From positions 1 through 64,000 of the forward strand of contig RMBW01000140.1 of the NCBI GenBank assembly GCA_004009845.1: a stretch of 64,000 bases of DNA, written 5' to 3'. Source of the DNA: Davidsoniella eucalypti (taxonomy: Eukaryota > Ascomycota > Sordariomycetes > Microascales > Ceratocystidaceae). Below, piece by piece: positions 35,007 through 45,542 of this stretch. The translations under genes were made by a program, and so were the position numbers. Under the pieces are notes generated by a model. The model did no database searches. It saw only the letters and a program-made list of their open reading frames with translations, and was not told the origin of the DNA. Each line of letters begins with the position of its first letter. Positions within the stretch are counted from its first letter, which is position 1.

Positions 35007-35080
35007 AGTACATAGACAAACATATTCATAGCTCTAGAGCTCCATAAGATTAATGAATTAAAAAAAAGTACATAGACAAA
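35007..35080 (+). mobile_element. Short poly(A) retroposon, copy 4, with 14-bp target duplication
   Basis: A 46-bp insert (35021-35066), plus strand, containing ATAGCTCTAGAGCTCCATAA, GATTAATGAATT and poly(A). Perfect direct repeats AGTACATAGACAAA flank it at 35007-35020 and 35067-35080. Its left duplication starts at the base after the right duplication of copy 3, and the two copies face opposite ways, making a foldback. Confidence 0.8.
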
Positions 35081-36102
35081 TAGGCAGAACTACATACAGA
35101 TATTACCCGGGTACCATGGCGATCTGGTATTGAGAGGCTTATGGTGTCTCGGATGACTGTTAAGTTATACACAAGTTCTCTTTTTACTGATGGTTGGCTG
35201 TGAAATCAAATATTGAAGGTGAGCCGTATTGACTCACTTCGGCGAACCACTTTGGGACGACAGTATATTTACGAACAAACACGGCCAGCTCACAAGGACG
35301 TTGGCTTACATGATGGCAAGTTTGCACGCTATTCAGGACAGTGTGCACACGGTCTTTGTCGATTAAGCATAGAAAAGGGCCCACTGAAACCACCAACATA
35401 GCCAATGGGAATCCCTGCATACCGGCGAACCCAAAATGGCATAGTGGATCCTTTATTGCTGACAGGCCGGGCGCAGCAAACACAGCACAAAGTTGTAGGC
35501 TTCAAAACTACATTACACGCAAATTTTGTACTGAAGTTTGCACTGAAGTTTGTACTGTAACTCTTGAGTAATTCACTTGCTTGAGTTGCCAAAACCGAAT
35601 TCATAGTAGTATATTCTAACCGCCATTTGAACTATCGTTTCTTGACTTTTTTCTTCTTCTTTCTCCCGTTAATATCCATCGCCACCGCATTCCCCAAGAA
35701 TTGACTTCCTGCTTTGGCATCTCGTATTGCAGCTCTCTTAATTGTGACTGCCTATTTATATCCGTCCAGTCGTCTGTATACAACATCTATCTACCACACC
35801 GGCCTCTACGAGATCTCCGCGATCTTATCTCTAAACTCCGGCCATATCATCGTCATAGCACTTTTGCCGCCTCCCGTTGCCATATCACGGGAGCTGTTGC
35901 AAAGCGTAAGTGCTCTCTACCAGACTGACACCACCATTCAATGCAGCGCAATGCAGCGTAGTTTATTAACATTGTAGCAGTTTCCTTTGATTTTGCCTCT
36001 TAATTTTATAACCAGCCTCGGTCTTCCACTTGTAGGCTGACCGTTGATATCTCCTCCAGCGTCACTTCACTCGCCACAGCGTTAAATTCCAACACTCTCA
36101 AA
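35081..36102. other. Promoter and leader of the zinc-cluster-like gene
   Basis: About 1 kb. Overlapping short minus-strand frames at 35184-35604 show no known domain. Closer to the gene the DNA is pyrimidine-rich. A donor GTAAGT at 35906 and an acceptor TTGTAG ending at 36035 suggest a 130-nt intron in the 5' leader. The last 44 bp before the ATG are duplicated inside the Dbl2-like gene. Confidence 0.45.
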
Positions 36103-38499
36103 ATGAGTGCTCACTTCGATTTTTCCTCGGCTCGTACGCCAGAGATCGGCTTCTATGTTTTCCAGACATCTCAGTCTTCGCCTTTAGAGTTCAGTCCCGC
36201 CAAAGGTTCCAAGGAACTCTGCGAGCTCATTGATGCCTACATTCCCGGCAACAAGAGCATTGCCGAAAAGACTGGCCTGGTTGCCATTGAGTTCTTCCGT
36301 GATAGCGAGTCAAGTGTCAAGTTCTTTGCCATTCCTTCCTACGCCAACCTCTCCAAATTTCCCAGCTTGTCTCCTAGTATATCCCCCCATACGCCCATTG
36401 TTGAGCCGACCTGGAGTTGGCCTTCTGCTACTTCAAGTGGCATTCAGACTCAGAATGTGCAGCGCACGCCAAGTTACACGCAGCAATCACTACGCAAGAC
36501 GCCCAGACTAAGAATATCGCCTAAAGACACTAAGACTGCCGTAAAAAATATTTCTCACTTGCCTGGAATGAAGATTCTAACCAAGGACGGTGTTGATGTC
36601 ACGAACATAGTTTCACGTGGTGGGAAGACTAAGGAGCAACGAGATCATGCGCATGTCATGCGGAGAGTTGGCGCCTGTGACTCTTGCCGGCGAAAGAAGG
36701 TCCGGTGCGAGCCTAGCCACCGCACTGGAATAGCTACTGTTGCTTCTGGAAGCACGCGAGTCAAGAAGCCAAGTAGTAAAGCTGCTACATCGGCTTCTAA
36801 GTCACCTGCAATCACTATATCGCCACCTTCCCAAGACTACAACCAGCTAACGCCACCTGTTCCTGGATTAATCGGCACTGGCCCATCTACTTTAGAGGCT
36901 GGTATTGACTGGACCAGTCTCTTTGCTTCGGCTGACAACATCCCCATGCCGGATATTTCAGACTTCAGCATGAACGACAACATGCTCGATTTCGGCTTTG
37001 GCCTCACTGCTAATATGGCCTCTCCTGCTGCGGGTTCCTCAGCAGCGTCACCCAGCACTGGCACTGCTTTCACACCTAGCAGCGTATTCACTTCTGGTCC
37101 TTCGTCTCAACAAGAATACCAGAACCAGCATCAACAACTATCGCAACAATATGACCTGTCCACTCTACAACTGAACAGCGATCCCAACTTCCTTTCGCCA
37201 ATCGAGTACATTGACTTCAATCTCTTCTCACCATCTGGTAGCTTTGTCGAAGATGACGAGCAGAACATGCGTGCTTCTAATAGCCAGAGCCATCGTGGTG
37301 CTAAGACAACGGCTGATCCGCATCATCCACATCACGTCGGACATCCTACTGGACTGGAGGCTTATAGGCTAGCTTCTAGTCTCGATAGCCAGTCCATTGG
37401 TGGCGTAACGCCCTACACAGCTATACCTACTAGCCTATATGCTATTGTTTCGGATACCTTCATTGACACCAGCACTTCCATGATTATCCCTCTAGACGAG
37501 GAGGCTGATGACTCTCTATTCTCCATTCCCATGTCTCCATCTCACCTTCACGCCCGACCTGGGGAACTACTACATGGTATTGACCGACAACTATCATCTT
37601 CAGGTACACGCCTGCCACTCTCCCAAGTACCAAGCTCGGCAGCGGTAGACTGGACAAATCTGACGTGTGTACCTCCGCACGTAGCTGGCTTTTCAGTACC
37701 TACCAATGATTCTAATCGTGGCATCTTCGCTTCCGGGCAAACACTCCTAAACAGTCGTCGTGGTGTACATGCCACTCGCCGTTCTGACTCTACTATCCAA
37801 GGCGCCAGCGATCCGGGCGCCGTGTTGTACGGGATGGTGAACAGTGGAACCATGAGTAGTTGCGTCCGCACTACAGATTCTATATCTAGTCTTGTTCTTT
37901 CCACTACTCCTGACGCACCAGTCTTACCTCTCCAGTTGTCTCTAGATGATGGATCGGACTCTTCTATCTGGCGCACAACCAACTCTGAAGACGATACAGC
38001 CGATGTGCTGAACACTCACACGTCTGTCTTTAGGGCGCATCTCGACATAGTAACAGACAGTCTTTACCTGGATTCTGTACTGCATCCTGAAGGGGTACCT
38101 TTCGCCGTGGATTCTTGTCTCGACAGTCCTGTGGGGGCTCCTACAACGGTCAATACGCTGGTAGAGGTGAATGTAAAGGAGTGCGGAGAAGGCGCCGGGC
38201 ACGCGTCTCTTCCTGTATTCTTTTCTTCACTTGTGGCTGGCTTGGCTGTGCTGTACGGAACAACCCATCTACTGTATCAACGTACTATTGCATTGGCTAT
38301 CTTCTTTGCTTTCTTTTCGGTGGTTTCTAAAGCCATCCTCCACTACATCATACTTCACGGCATATTCTCGATCTTATCTCCATCGCCATCGCCATGGAAG
38401 AGTGTCTCTTCCAAGCGCCACCCCTTGGGTAGTTTGTATGCTACCATGCTTGAACCTCCCATGATTCATGCTACTGCACCTGCTCTTTTTTCTTTTTGA
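36103..38499 (+). CDS. Zinc-cluster-like protein with C-terminal hydrophobic segments
   Basis: Single exon, 798 codons. The central block GMKILTKDGVDVTN, then KTKEQRDHAHVMRRVGACDSC and RRKKVRCEPSH, resembles a family of fungal proteins with a partial Zn2Cys6-like motif. The cysteines are at residues 192, 195 and 202, followed by His206; the last three cysteines of a normal binuclear cluster are missing, so it may bind one zinc as C3H or have another role. N-terminal residues 1-90 form a separate compact-looking region (FDFSSARTPEIGFYVFQTSQ). The middle is Ser/Thr-rich and disordered. Residues ~704-758 contain strongly hydrophobic stretches (FFSSLVAGLAVLYG and ALAIFFAFFSVV), suggesting two membrane helices near the C-terminus. 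Transcription-regulator function is inferred from the basic cysteine motif only. The start codon context lies inside a 46-bp sequence duplicated from, or into, the neighbouring gene. Confidence 0.8.
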   Translation: MSAHFDFSSARTPEIGFYVFQTSQSSPLEFSPAKGSKELCELIDAYIPGNKSIAEKTGLVAIEFFRDSESSVKFFAIPSYANLSKFPSLSPSISPHTPIVEPTWSWPSATSSGIQTQNVQRTPSYTQQSLRKTPRLRISPKDTKTAVKNISHLPGMKILTKDGVDVTNIVSRGGKTKEQRDHAHVMRRVGACDSCRRKKVRCEPSHRTGIATVASGSTRVKKPSSKAATSASKSPAITISPPSQDYNQLTPPVPGLIGTGPSTLEAGIDWTSLFASADNIPMPDISDFSMNDNMLDFGFGLTANMASPAAGSSAASPSTGTAFTPSSVFTSGPSSQQEYQNQHQQLSQQYDLSTLQLNSDPNFLSPIEYIDFNLFSPSGSFVEDDEQNMRASNSQSHRGAKTTADPHHPHHVGHPTGLEAYRLASSLDSQSIGGVTPYTAIPTSLYAIVSDTFIDTSTSMIIPLDEEADDSLFSIPMSPSHLHARPGELLHGIDRQLSSSGTRLPLSQVPSSAAVDWTNLTCVPPHVAGFSVPTNDSNRGIFASGQTLLNSRRGVHATRRSDSTIQGASDPGAVLYGMVNSGTMSSCVRTTDSISSLVLSTTPDAPVLPLQLSLDDGSDSSIWRTTNSEDDTADVLNTHTSVFRAHLDIVTDSLYLDSVLHPEGVPFAVDSCLDSPVGAPTTVNTLVEVNVKECGEGAGHASLPVFFSSLVAGLAVLYGTTHLLYQRTIALAIFFAFFSVVSKAILHYIILHGIFSILSPSPSPWKSVSSKRHPLGSLYATMLEPPMIHATAPALFSF

Positions 38500-39927
38500 G
38501 TTTTACTCATTCTGTTTAGTCTGTTAAGGTAGTCTCCTCTATGGTGGCTTTTTCTGTACTCTTATGATGGATTATTGTTTGTACTATTTGTACTCAGCTT
38601 TGTTTTTTAACTTTTAGTTTTTTTTTTAAATTCTAGTATATGAAGTGCATAATTTAGCTTCAAAAATATGTCGTTCTTGATCTTTTACCATTTCAGTTAG
38701 TTACCTACTTATCAAGTATGTTATAAGTTATGTCAATTTTTCTTAATCAATAGCTAGTCCCCCCAAGGCTTGATCTACCTGAAATTCTGATACGCAAATA
38801 CGTGAATGTGGCTTGCATTAGAAATGAAATTCAAATCTAAACATGCCTTGGATTGGTTTTATTATTAGACGTCGGGATCTAGTGATGGTCACACGTATAT
38901 CACGTGACTCATACGTAAAATTCTTTTGCTTATAAGACCAAGTCTCTGACCTGTCGATTGTTAGTGTACGACATGGCAAACCCAGAGTCTGGTATTGATT
39001 CAACGTGCCAACGCATCAAACTCTAGACGAAAGGGATAAATATCCATCCCATCTCCATTTCAGTATTCATCTGTCGAGGAAGAAAAAAAAAACCATCGGA
39101 TCAACCGACGACTCTAGATATCGCTCCGCAGTTCTACCACTTGACGCTCCAAACCCTACCGGAACTCATCGAATAATCGATGACATATGGTACCGCACTA
39201 CACATTATAATTTATTGCAATCTATATATATCTTTCCGTGTTGCGGAACATCGCGTTGCTCCGTCGGCTTGTGGTCAGTTGCCGATTACTGTTGCGGAAG
39301 CGAATAGCTTTGATATTGATTTACAGGATAGGTTATGGTAACAAGTGAGTTGTTTATCTGCTCCAACAATAGCTTTTCAAGAGTTATCCTGCATGACAAG
39401 AAACCATTGTTATCTACATATCCTCATGCCATCAATTGTAACAAAATCCTAAATTCCGACTGAATCGAGTCCTCACTGCTACAATCACCCACCGATTCAT
39501 CGTCCATAATTTTCTTGTCAACTCCCTCAAGTTGCACCCGGGGTAGCATCGAAAAGACTAGAAATACTGAGTTTGGTGTCAGCGACCGTCTGTTTGCTAC
39601 TTGACGGACGTTTATGCCACGCCTTATTGCCTTTGAAAGCCAGAGTCTGTCTTGTGTCGTTGATACGATTCTGCCCATCTTATAGGCCTCTCTCGGGTAG
39701 CCCACAGAATCTTAGATCTAGAGATCATATTTGGTTTCTCTAGGTGAGAAGCCATTCGCACTCGCCTTAGGCATCAAGAAATCACTCAAGTCGCAACTAT
39801 CGCCTCAAAGTCCAAGACCGATTGTTTGTGTCGACAATCTGCTTCCTTTCTTTTTTGTCTCGATCACTATCACGCCTGATTGAACCTGAAAGTGCTAGTA
39901 GAGCCACTAAACATCTATCGAACGAAT
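38500..39927. other. Spacer and TAD2 promoter
   Basis: About 1.4 kb, AT-rich. ATCACGTGAC occurs at 38899-38908. A 93-codon minus-strand frame (39705-39424) has no recognisable features. No RNA gene or mobile element seen. Confidence 0.55.
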
Positions 39928-41624
39928 ATGGTAGCTACCTCAAGACCATCAGACGAAATGGCAGATATTGCTGCTACTGATGGCGCTCCTGCCATTAGTA
40001 GAGAGCACACGTCGAGTAATCTACAGCAACAACAACAAAAACAGCAGCCTGGCCAAAAACATAAACATCAACATCAACCAAATCAACTCTCCAGTGTCCC
40101 ATCAACGTCGAGAACATCAAGATTGTCATCATCATCTGCCTCGTCGTCTGTGTCACCGCTTTCCAAAGCCCGTGGATACTTCGTGTCGGCTGCCCGGATA
40201 GTCCAGAAAGCGCCTCGCAAAGTCTTCTCGGCATTTGCAAACTCCAAATCGGAATCTAGAGATTCATCATTTGTTGACCAAATCCCCATTTCATACGCCG
40301 AACCCAAAATGCCTAAAGGTCAGGCTTTGGGTGATATCACCAACACCACGGCTACCTCCACCCGCTGTGATTTCGGCAGAAATGGTACTCTAGCCGAGTC
40401 TGCCTGTGCTAGTGGCGACGATGTGTCAGATTCTGTGTCTGGCCGTCCTTCATTTACCGGCAGCGCCCATTCGTTTGCCCCTCTAAGGCCTCTAGTTCCC
40501 CTCGGTGAAGCCGGCCGTCCAGAGCGTAGTCCTGAGGATGACGCTATACATGAGGCCTTCACACAAGCCGCCCTCGAAATGGTAAATCTGGAACAAAAAA
40601 TCCTTTGCATCGTATTACATGAAAGCTAATCTAGTTTGCTATTTATATAGGCTCGTCTTGCCCTACGCACGAACGAAACACCGGTCGGCTGTGTGCTGGT
40701 ATACGATGGAAAGGTCATCGCCAAGGGCATGAATGCCACCAATGTTACCCGCAATGGCACCCGCCATGCGGAGTTCATGGCTGTATGTTCTCTTCTTGGT
40801 CAGGCAAGAGAACATGGTGCCGATGTCTCTTTCGCGGATGCCGCGAAGACTGCCCGTGCTTTCCACGAGAGCAATCAAGCTCGCAAGGCTGCCGAAGCCG
40901 CCGCCGCTGCAGCTGCTATTCTAGCAGCTGACAACAACTCTGATGCTCGCTCTATGACTAGCATCGCGACTAGCATCTCAAGCTACACACCAAGTATCTC
41001 CTCATCAGTCCAGGCAGCTACTCGTGTTAAGGTTGAGCATGAGGATGTTAGCGAAGATGACGTCGCGAAGAGTTATCTATTCCCATACGGGCAAAAGTGG
41101 TGGCCCGAAGAAAAGTTCAACCCGCAGTTTTTCCACAATTGCACTCTATACGTCACTGTGGAGCCATGCGTTATGTGTGCTTCTTTTCTCCGCCAGCTGG
41201 GTATCAGAAAGGTTTTCTTCGGCGCTGTCAATGACAAGTTTGGAGGCACGGGCGGTGTCTTCAACATCCATAAGAACTGCAAGAAGCTCGACAAGACCCA
41301 GTTGGCACAGGGAACTGATGGTGGTCCGGTCGGTAGAGGCTATGATGTGGAAGGTGGATGGGGGCGCGATGAAGCTGTCGCTTTACTACGCCGCTTCTAC
41401 GTCCAAGAAAATGGCAGAGGTATGTTTATTTCATCCCAGGCCGTAGGGCTATCTCTAAATCTTTACTAACGTTTTGTTTTTATCTTATAGCGCCCGTGCC
41501 CCGCAAAAAGGATGGCAGAGCAGCTCGACTGGCGGCCCTCGAGCAGGTCAATGGCATCACTATTGGTGAAGTAGACGCCGGTATGCTTACTACTCTAGAC
41601 AGTAACTCATCTGGCGACCGCTAG
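39928..41624 (+). CDS. TAD2: tRNA-specific adenosine deaminase catalytic subunit Tad2
   Basis: Three exons, 39928-40581, 40651-41419 and 41491-41624, with introns of 69 and 71 nt, giving 518 residues. Tad2 pairs with Tad3 to deaminate A34 of tRNAs to inosine. The zinc ligand and proton shuttle are in RHAEF (His257, Glu259); the other zinc ligands are Cys391 and Cys394 in VEPCVMC. The domain begins at ALEMARLALRTNETPVGCVL, restored across intron 1, and includes GIRKVFFGAVNDKFGGTGGV. Yeast Tad2 is about 250 residues; this protein has an extra ~210-residue Gln- and Ser-rich N-terminus and a roughly 95-residue Ala/Ser-rich insertion between the two zinc motifs. The start is the first ATG of the frame; a second lies 10 codons later. 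In filamentous ascomycetes the Tad2-Tad3 pair has also been implicated in sexual-stage A-to-I mRNA editing, relevant to the gene at 20112-20801. Confidence 0.92.
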
Positions 41625-44600
41625 GGCTGTCCCAAGCCATACGAAGAATAAAAAGTCGATAAAAGAAGAACAAAGGGAAGGTTGTATAGAACAACGAGTA
41701 GATAGATTGATCATTATGGCTCTACTATATATACGATCAAACTTGTCATATTACAAGTCTTGATATCGCCATTATCTGGCATTATTTGGGGGGGCGTTCT
41801 GGGAAATACAGAGAGATGACTGGGAATCTCGGGCGTTGACATTAGACGTCGCGTTTTACTGAGGGTCTGGTTTTTTTCCATCTCTATCCGATTCACTAGG
41901 TATTAGGTAGAGAAATGTCGGTCGTATCACATCGGAAATAGAGATGGAGATGAAGCGTGTGGGTCGTTATACATAGAATACCACAAACTACAATCAAATG
42001 TCATGAAATATGGGGGCTGGCACCTCACTTGTGATGCAGCAATTGGTAGACGTGATTAAATCGGTGGTGGTGTATTTATTTTGCAAAACTATGAGTACAT
42101 GATGGTGATGGTGATATGCAACTAATGTCGTGGATGCATTCAGCAGTTTATTTTGGAAGGAAGGTGCTAGACTGCCCGAATTAATTCATTCTAGACAAGA
42201 AGTTTCCTTGACTTGTGATACACAGTGTCTCCATCGATTATGGACCACATAGCTGCGGTTGACGATGGTAGAGAAGGGATGAAGAGTGATTTTTAACATG
42301 TACTTGAGTCTCCTTTGTTTCGTTCGGTGATGATCACGTCGTCTTGTTCCAGGCCAGACGATAAAAACGATGGAGCCGGGGGGACGTGAAGAAGAGGCTC
42401 GTGCATGCGTATTTCTGGATTTTATCGTGAGAGTACAGTGGCAATGCAGTAAGTACATGTACATATACATATACCACTACATCTTTGGTTATAGTGATAA
42501 GTCATGGCTAAGAAAGCTACAAGGGAAGGAGAAAGAGAAGGGTAAGAATCAAAAGTCCAAGCTACGAGCGAGGATGAGGCATCTGCATTTGCATCTGCAT
42601 CTTGCACCTGGACTCAGTTTGATATGATTGTTTGAGACGGATGGGGCGAAACTGATTGACTCCGTAGCGATGCAGGAATGATGCAACGATGAATAGGACA
42701 AGGGCAACGAGATGGAGTAGAAAATCCAGGTGAATACAGTATAGAGTACATGTCTGTATAACGATACTAACGGTGTAATACGTACTTGTTTTTGGGTTAT
42801 CCAGGCTCGTTTATCCCTTCATACGATGAAATTACAAGGACAAGCCGAGTGCATATTATTTGCACGCACAATATAAATATAGTACGGTGTGTAGTCACAT
42901 TATATGACGATATATGTAATCTATATGCAGTACGGCTGTAGTTATATTGGCTATTCTGTAGAAAAGACATGCGTTGGCGGGTGTTTTGATATTTTAGGTG
43001 CATTTCCATCTTTTTTGGTGGCGAATGTATAGCACGCATTATGACAGACGGTTGGGTCCTTTATTATAGAGCACTTGGGGCTCTGTAAAAGGGCAATCCA
43101 AGGCGGCTGTACAACTCATGTATCGGCAAAAGAAATGCAACGAACTAAGCAGATATAGTTCGTAGGATAGACTACACCACCACCACACCAACCTTGAAGG
43201 AAATCAATATCATTTATGAGCTTTGCAATGCATAGCCTTAAGTGATGGCGACACAGTGAATATTGCGAGCATGTAGTTGGTTCACTGGGAGGGAAGTAGC
43301 ATCGAGAGTTGTAAATTAATAAATAAGTACTATTTGTGAAGAGATCGCAGCTAGACAAATAACACATACAATATTCGTACAGTGGAAACAGTGAGGTCGG
43401 GATTCTAGGCTGGTCTCTTTAACAAAGAAAACTAAAAACTATAGACAAGGCATACAATAATAAGCCTAGAGGGGGAGGGAGGCAGCTTTCTCTGATGCTA
43501 GCTTGTAGAGAAGTCTAGAATAGGCGGGTTTGGAGGCCCTCTTTCACTCTCGCCCTGAGACTCTAGACAGGCGAGCAGCGTCTCCCAGCGAGAACAGAGG
43601 GCAGGGCCTCAGTAGAAAAGCCAGGGCTTGTCTGCTTGTCTGGTGCTTCGGGGACACATTTGCTACTCTTGTTTCTGGAGCTTCTGACAGTGCGAGTTTT
43701 TGCACTGCGAGAGAGTGATCGGTGGGGGGCACCTATCAAGAGACACACGGGGGGCGTGGCTTTAGAGCGAACCTGGATAAAAAGAAAAGAACCATAAATG
43801 ACAATAAATGACAATAAAAAACAATAAAAACAATAAAAACAATAAACTAATAAATTAATAATAAAAAAGATGCTCCACCCATGCAAGACTGCGGCACAAC
43901 ATTTGAGCGTTAATTTATCGATTTATTCCTTGTAAGCCAGCTTTTTTTTTTCTCGTGAGGGAGCCGACTTTTGCAAGGCCAAGCTGCAAGTAGAATCTCC
44001 TCCAGCCAGCCAGTAAGTAGTGCAAGCCGTTCAACATGGCCTCGGCTGTGATGCAGGCCGTGTGCCATGTCCGTAGAACCGCAATATATGCCATTGGGCG
44101 AGGTTCCTGCGGCAAAAGAAGTGAAAGAAGACGGAAGACAGGCGAGGGAGGAGGGGACGACCACCGTCATGACCTTGCATATACAGCGTGTGTATGGCAT
44201 GTGTATTACTGGCAACTGGCTGGAAGGCCTCGGACGCTGTGACGCTGAGTCTAGAAAGCCCTGGAGAGTAGCTACAGACGCAGTAGCAGCGGTTGGACGG
44301 TTGGATGGATGGAATGGATGGAATGGTCTGGTCCGGTCTCATGCACAGGTTCAGTCGCCAGAATGCCAGATATCCAGCTCTGATATCGGCAGGCAGGATT
44401 TGCTATACTTGTTAGTATTGCTCAGAGGCCGCTATAGCCCGTCGGGGGCTTTGACTTTTAACCGCTCAAAGAAACCTGGGAAACAAAAGAGTCTTTTTTT
44501 TCTTCTATTGTCATAGCCAACTTATAAAACCACGCAGACTTCCACATCTGCAAGCACATGGTGCTGGGTTGCCTGTTCTCTTTCCACAGTAGCACCTCGA

Positions 44601-44693
44601 CGCCTTACCGCTAATACCAAGTGCCTCCATAATCTCCTAATACATACACTGCGGATATCCCTCTCTCGTCGATCTGCCTTGACGCCCGATACC
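41625..44693. other. Gene-poor region
   Basis: About 3 kb. Short overlapping frames occur on both strands (for example 43563-43886 minus and 44067-44516 plus) with no conserved features. A GC-richer patch lies near 43530-43740 and an (AATAAA)n-like microsatellite near 43797-43865. The last ~200 bp are probably the leader of the gene starting at 44694. No tRNA or mobile element recognised. Confidence 0.55.
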
Positions 44694-45542
44694 ATGGCCT
44701 ACCACAGCCGCTCCCGTGGCGGCAGCCGCCGTGACTACGACGACTACGTCCCAGAGGCTTCGTACAGCAAACGGAGCGAGAACCCGCGTCCCAAGAAACG
44801 CTCCGACGACTACGAAGACGCCCGTCGCCACTCCAGCTACGAAAGCGACAGATACTACGACCGTCGGGGAACGAGCAGCCACCAGCGCCGCTACGACAGT
44901 CCCCCGCGCAGTGGCGGCAACTACAACAACTACGACCACCGTCCTCGCACCCGTGGCGGCGGCGGCGGCTACGACTCTCGGCCCGAGCACCGCCGCTCGC
45001 GTACCGAGTCCTACGACGAGCCACCCCGGGGCCGCCGCGGCTACCGGCCAGAGGACCGCTCGCAGGACTACAGCTACTACGATGACGAGCGAAGCCGGCC
45101 CCGCCGAGGCAACCGCTCGCCCAGCTACGACGACGACTACTACCCCCGCCGGGACTCGTACAATGGCAGCGGCAGCGGCAGCGGCGGTCTCTCTGGCCTC
45201 GCCGGTCTTGCCGGGCTCGGAGGCAGCGGCAGCGGCAGCAGCAAGGGCGGAAAGTCCAAGAACACCGAGCTGTGGCAGACGGCAGCCAAGACGGCGCTCC
45301 AGGCCGGCGCGCAGGCGGCGTTCCGGCTGCGCAACAACAAGGGCGACTGGGTGGGCGAAAAGGGCATCCAGGTCGGTGCGGCGGCGCTGAGTGCGGGCAT
45401 GCGCGATGTGTTCTCCAAGCCCGGCGGCCCGTCGCTCGGCGGGCTGGGCGGGAACGACACGCTGAGCTCGTCGATCCGCCAGTCTCTGTTCCACGAGGCG
45501 GCAACCAAAGCGCTGCGGAAGATGGCCACGAAGAATCACTAG
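44694..45542 (+). CDS. Arg/Tyr/Asp/Gly-rich unknown protein with short conserved C-terminal domain
   Basis: Single exon, 282 residues. Residues 1-160 are a low-complexity mix of Arg, Tyr, Asp and Ser (DDYYPRRDSYNGSGSGSG type), likely disordered. A Gly/Ser/Leu linker leads to an Ala-rich helical domain, ELWQTAAKTALQAGAQAAF then RLRNNKGDWVGEKGIQVG, and a C-terminal LFHEAATKALRKMATK. The pattern of repeated Ala helices with GxWxGEKG resembles fungal proteins annotated with DUF3824, though I am not certain. The frame could start upstream at a TTG, but the ATG at 44694 has a good CC context. The sequence is so biased that two antisense frames and another plus frame also stay open over most of its length; the conserved-looking C-terminus supports this frame. 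Confidence 0.7.
   Translation: MAYHSRSRGGSRRDYDDYVPEASYSKRSENPRPKKRSDDYEDARRHSSYESDRYYDRRGTSSHQRRYDSPPRSGGNYNNYDHRPRTRGGGGGYDSRPEHRRSRTESYDEPPRGRRGYRPEDRSQDYSYYDDERSRPRRGNRSPSYDDDYYPRRDSYNGSGSGSGGLSGLAGLAGLGGSGSGSSKGGKSKNTELWQTAAKTALQAGAQAAFRLRNNKGDWVGEKGIQVGAAALSAGMRDVFSKPGGPSLGGLGGNDTLSSSIRQSLFHEAATKALRKMATKNH

Noticed and set aside
35184..35604. Overlapping minus-strand frames of 99 and 91 codons
   Set aside because: No recognisable motif, and they lie in what is probably the promoter of the divergent downstream gene.
39424..39705. 93-codon minus-strand frame divergent from TAD2
   Set aside because: No domain, no supporting splice sites, and length within chance expectation.
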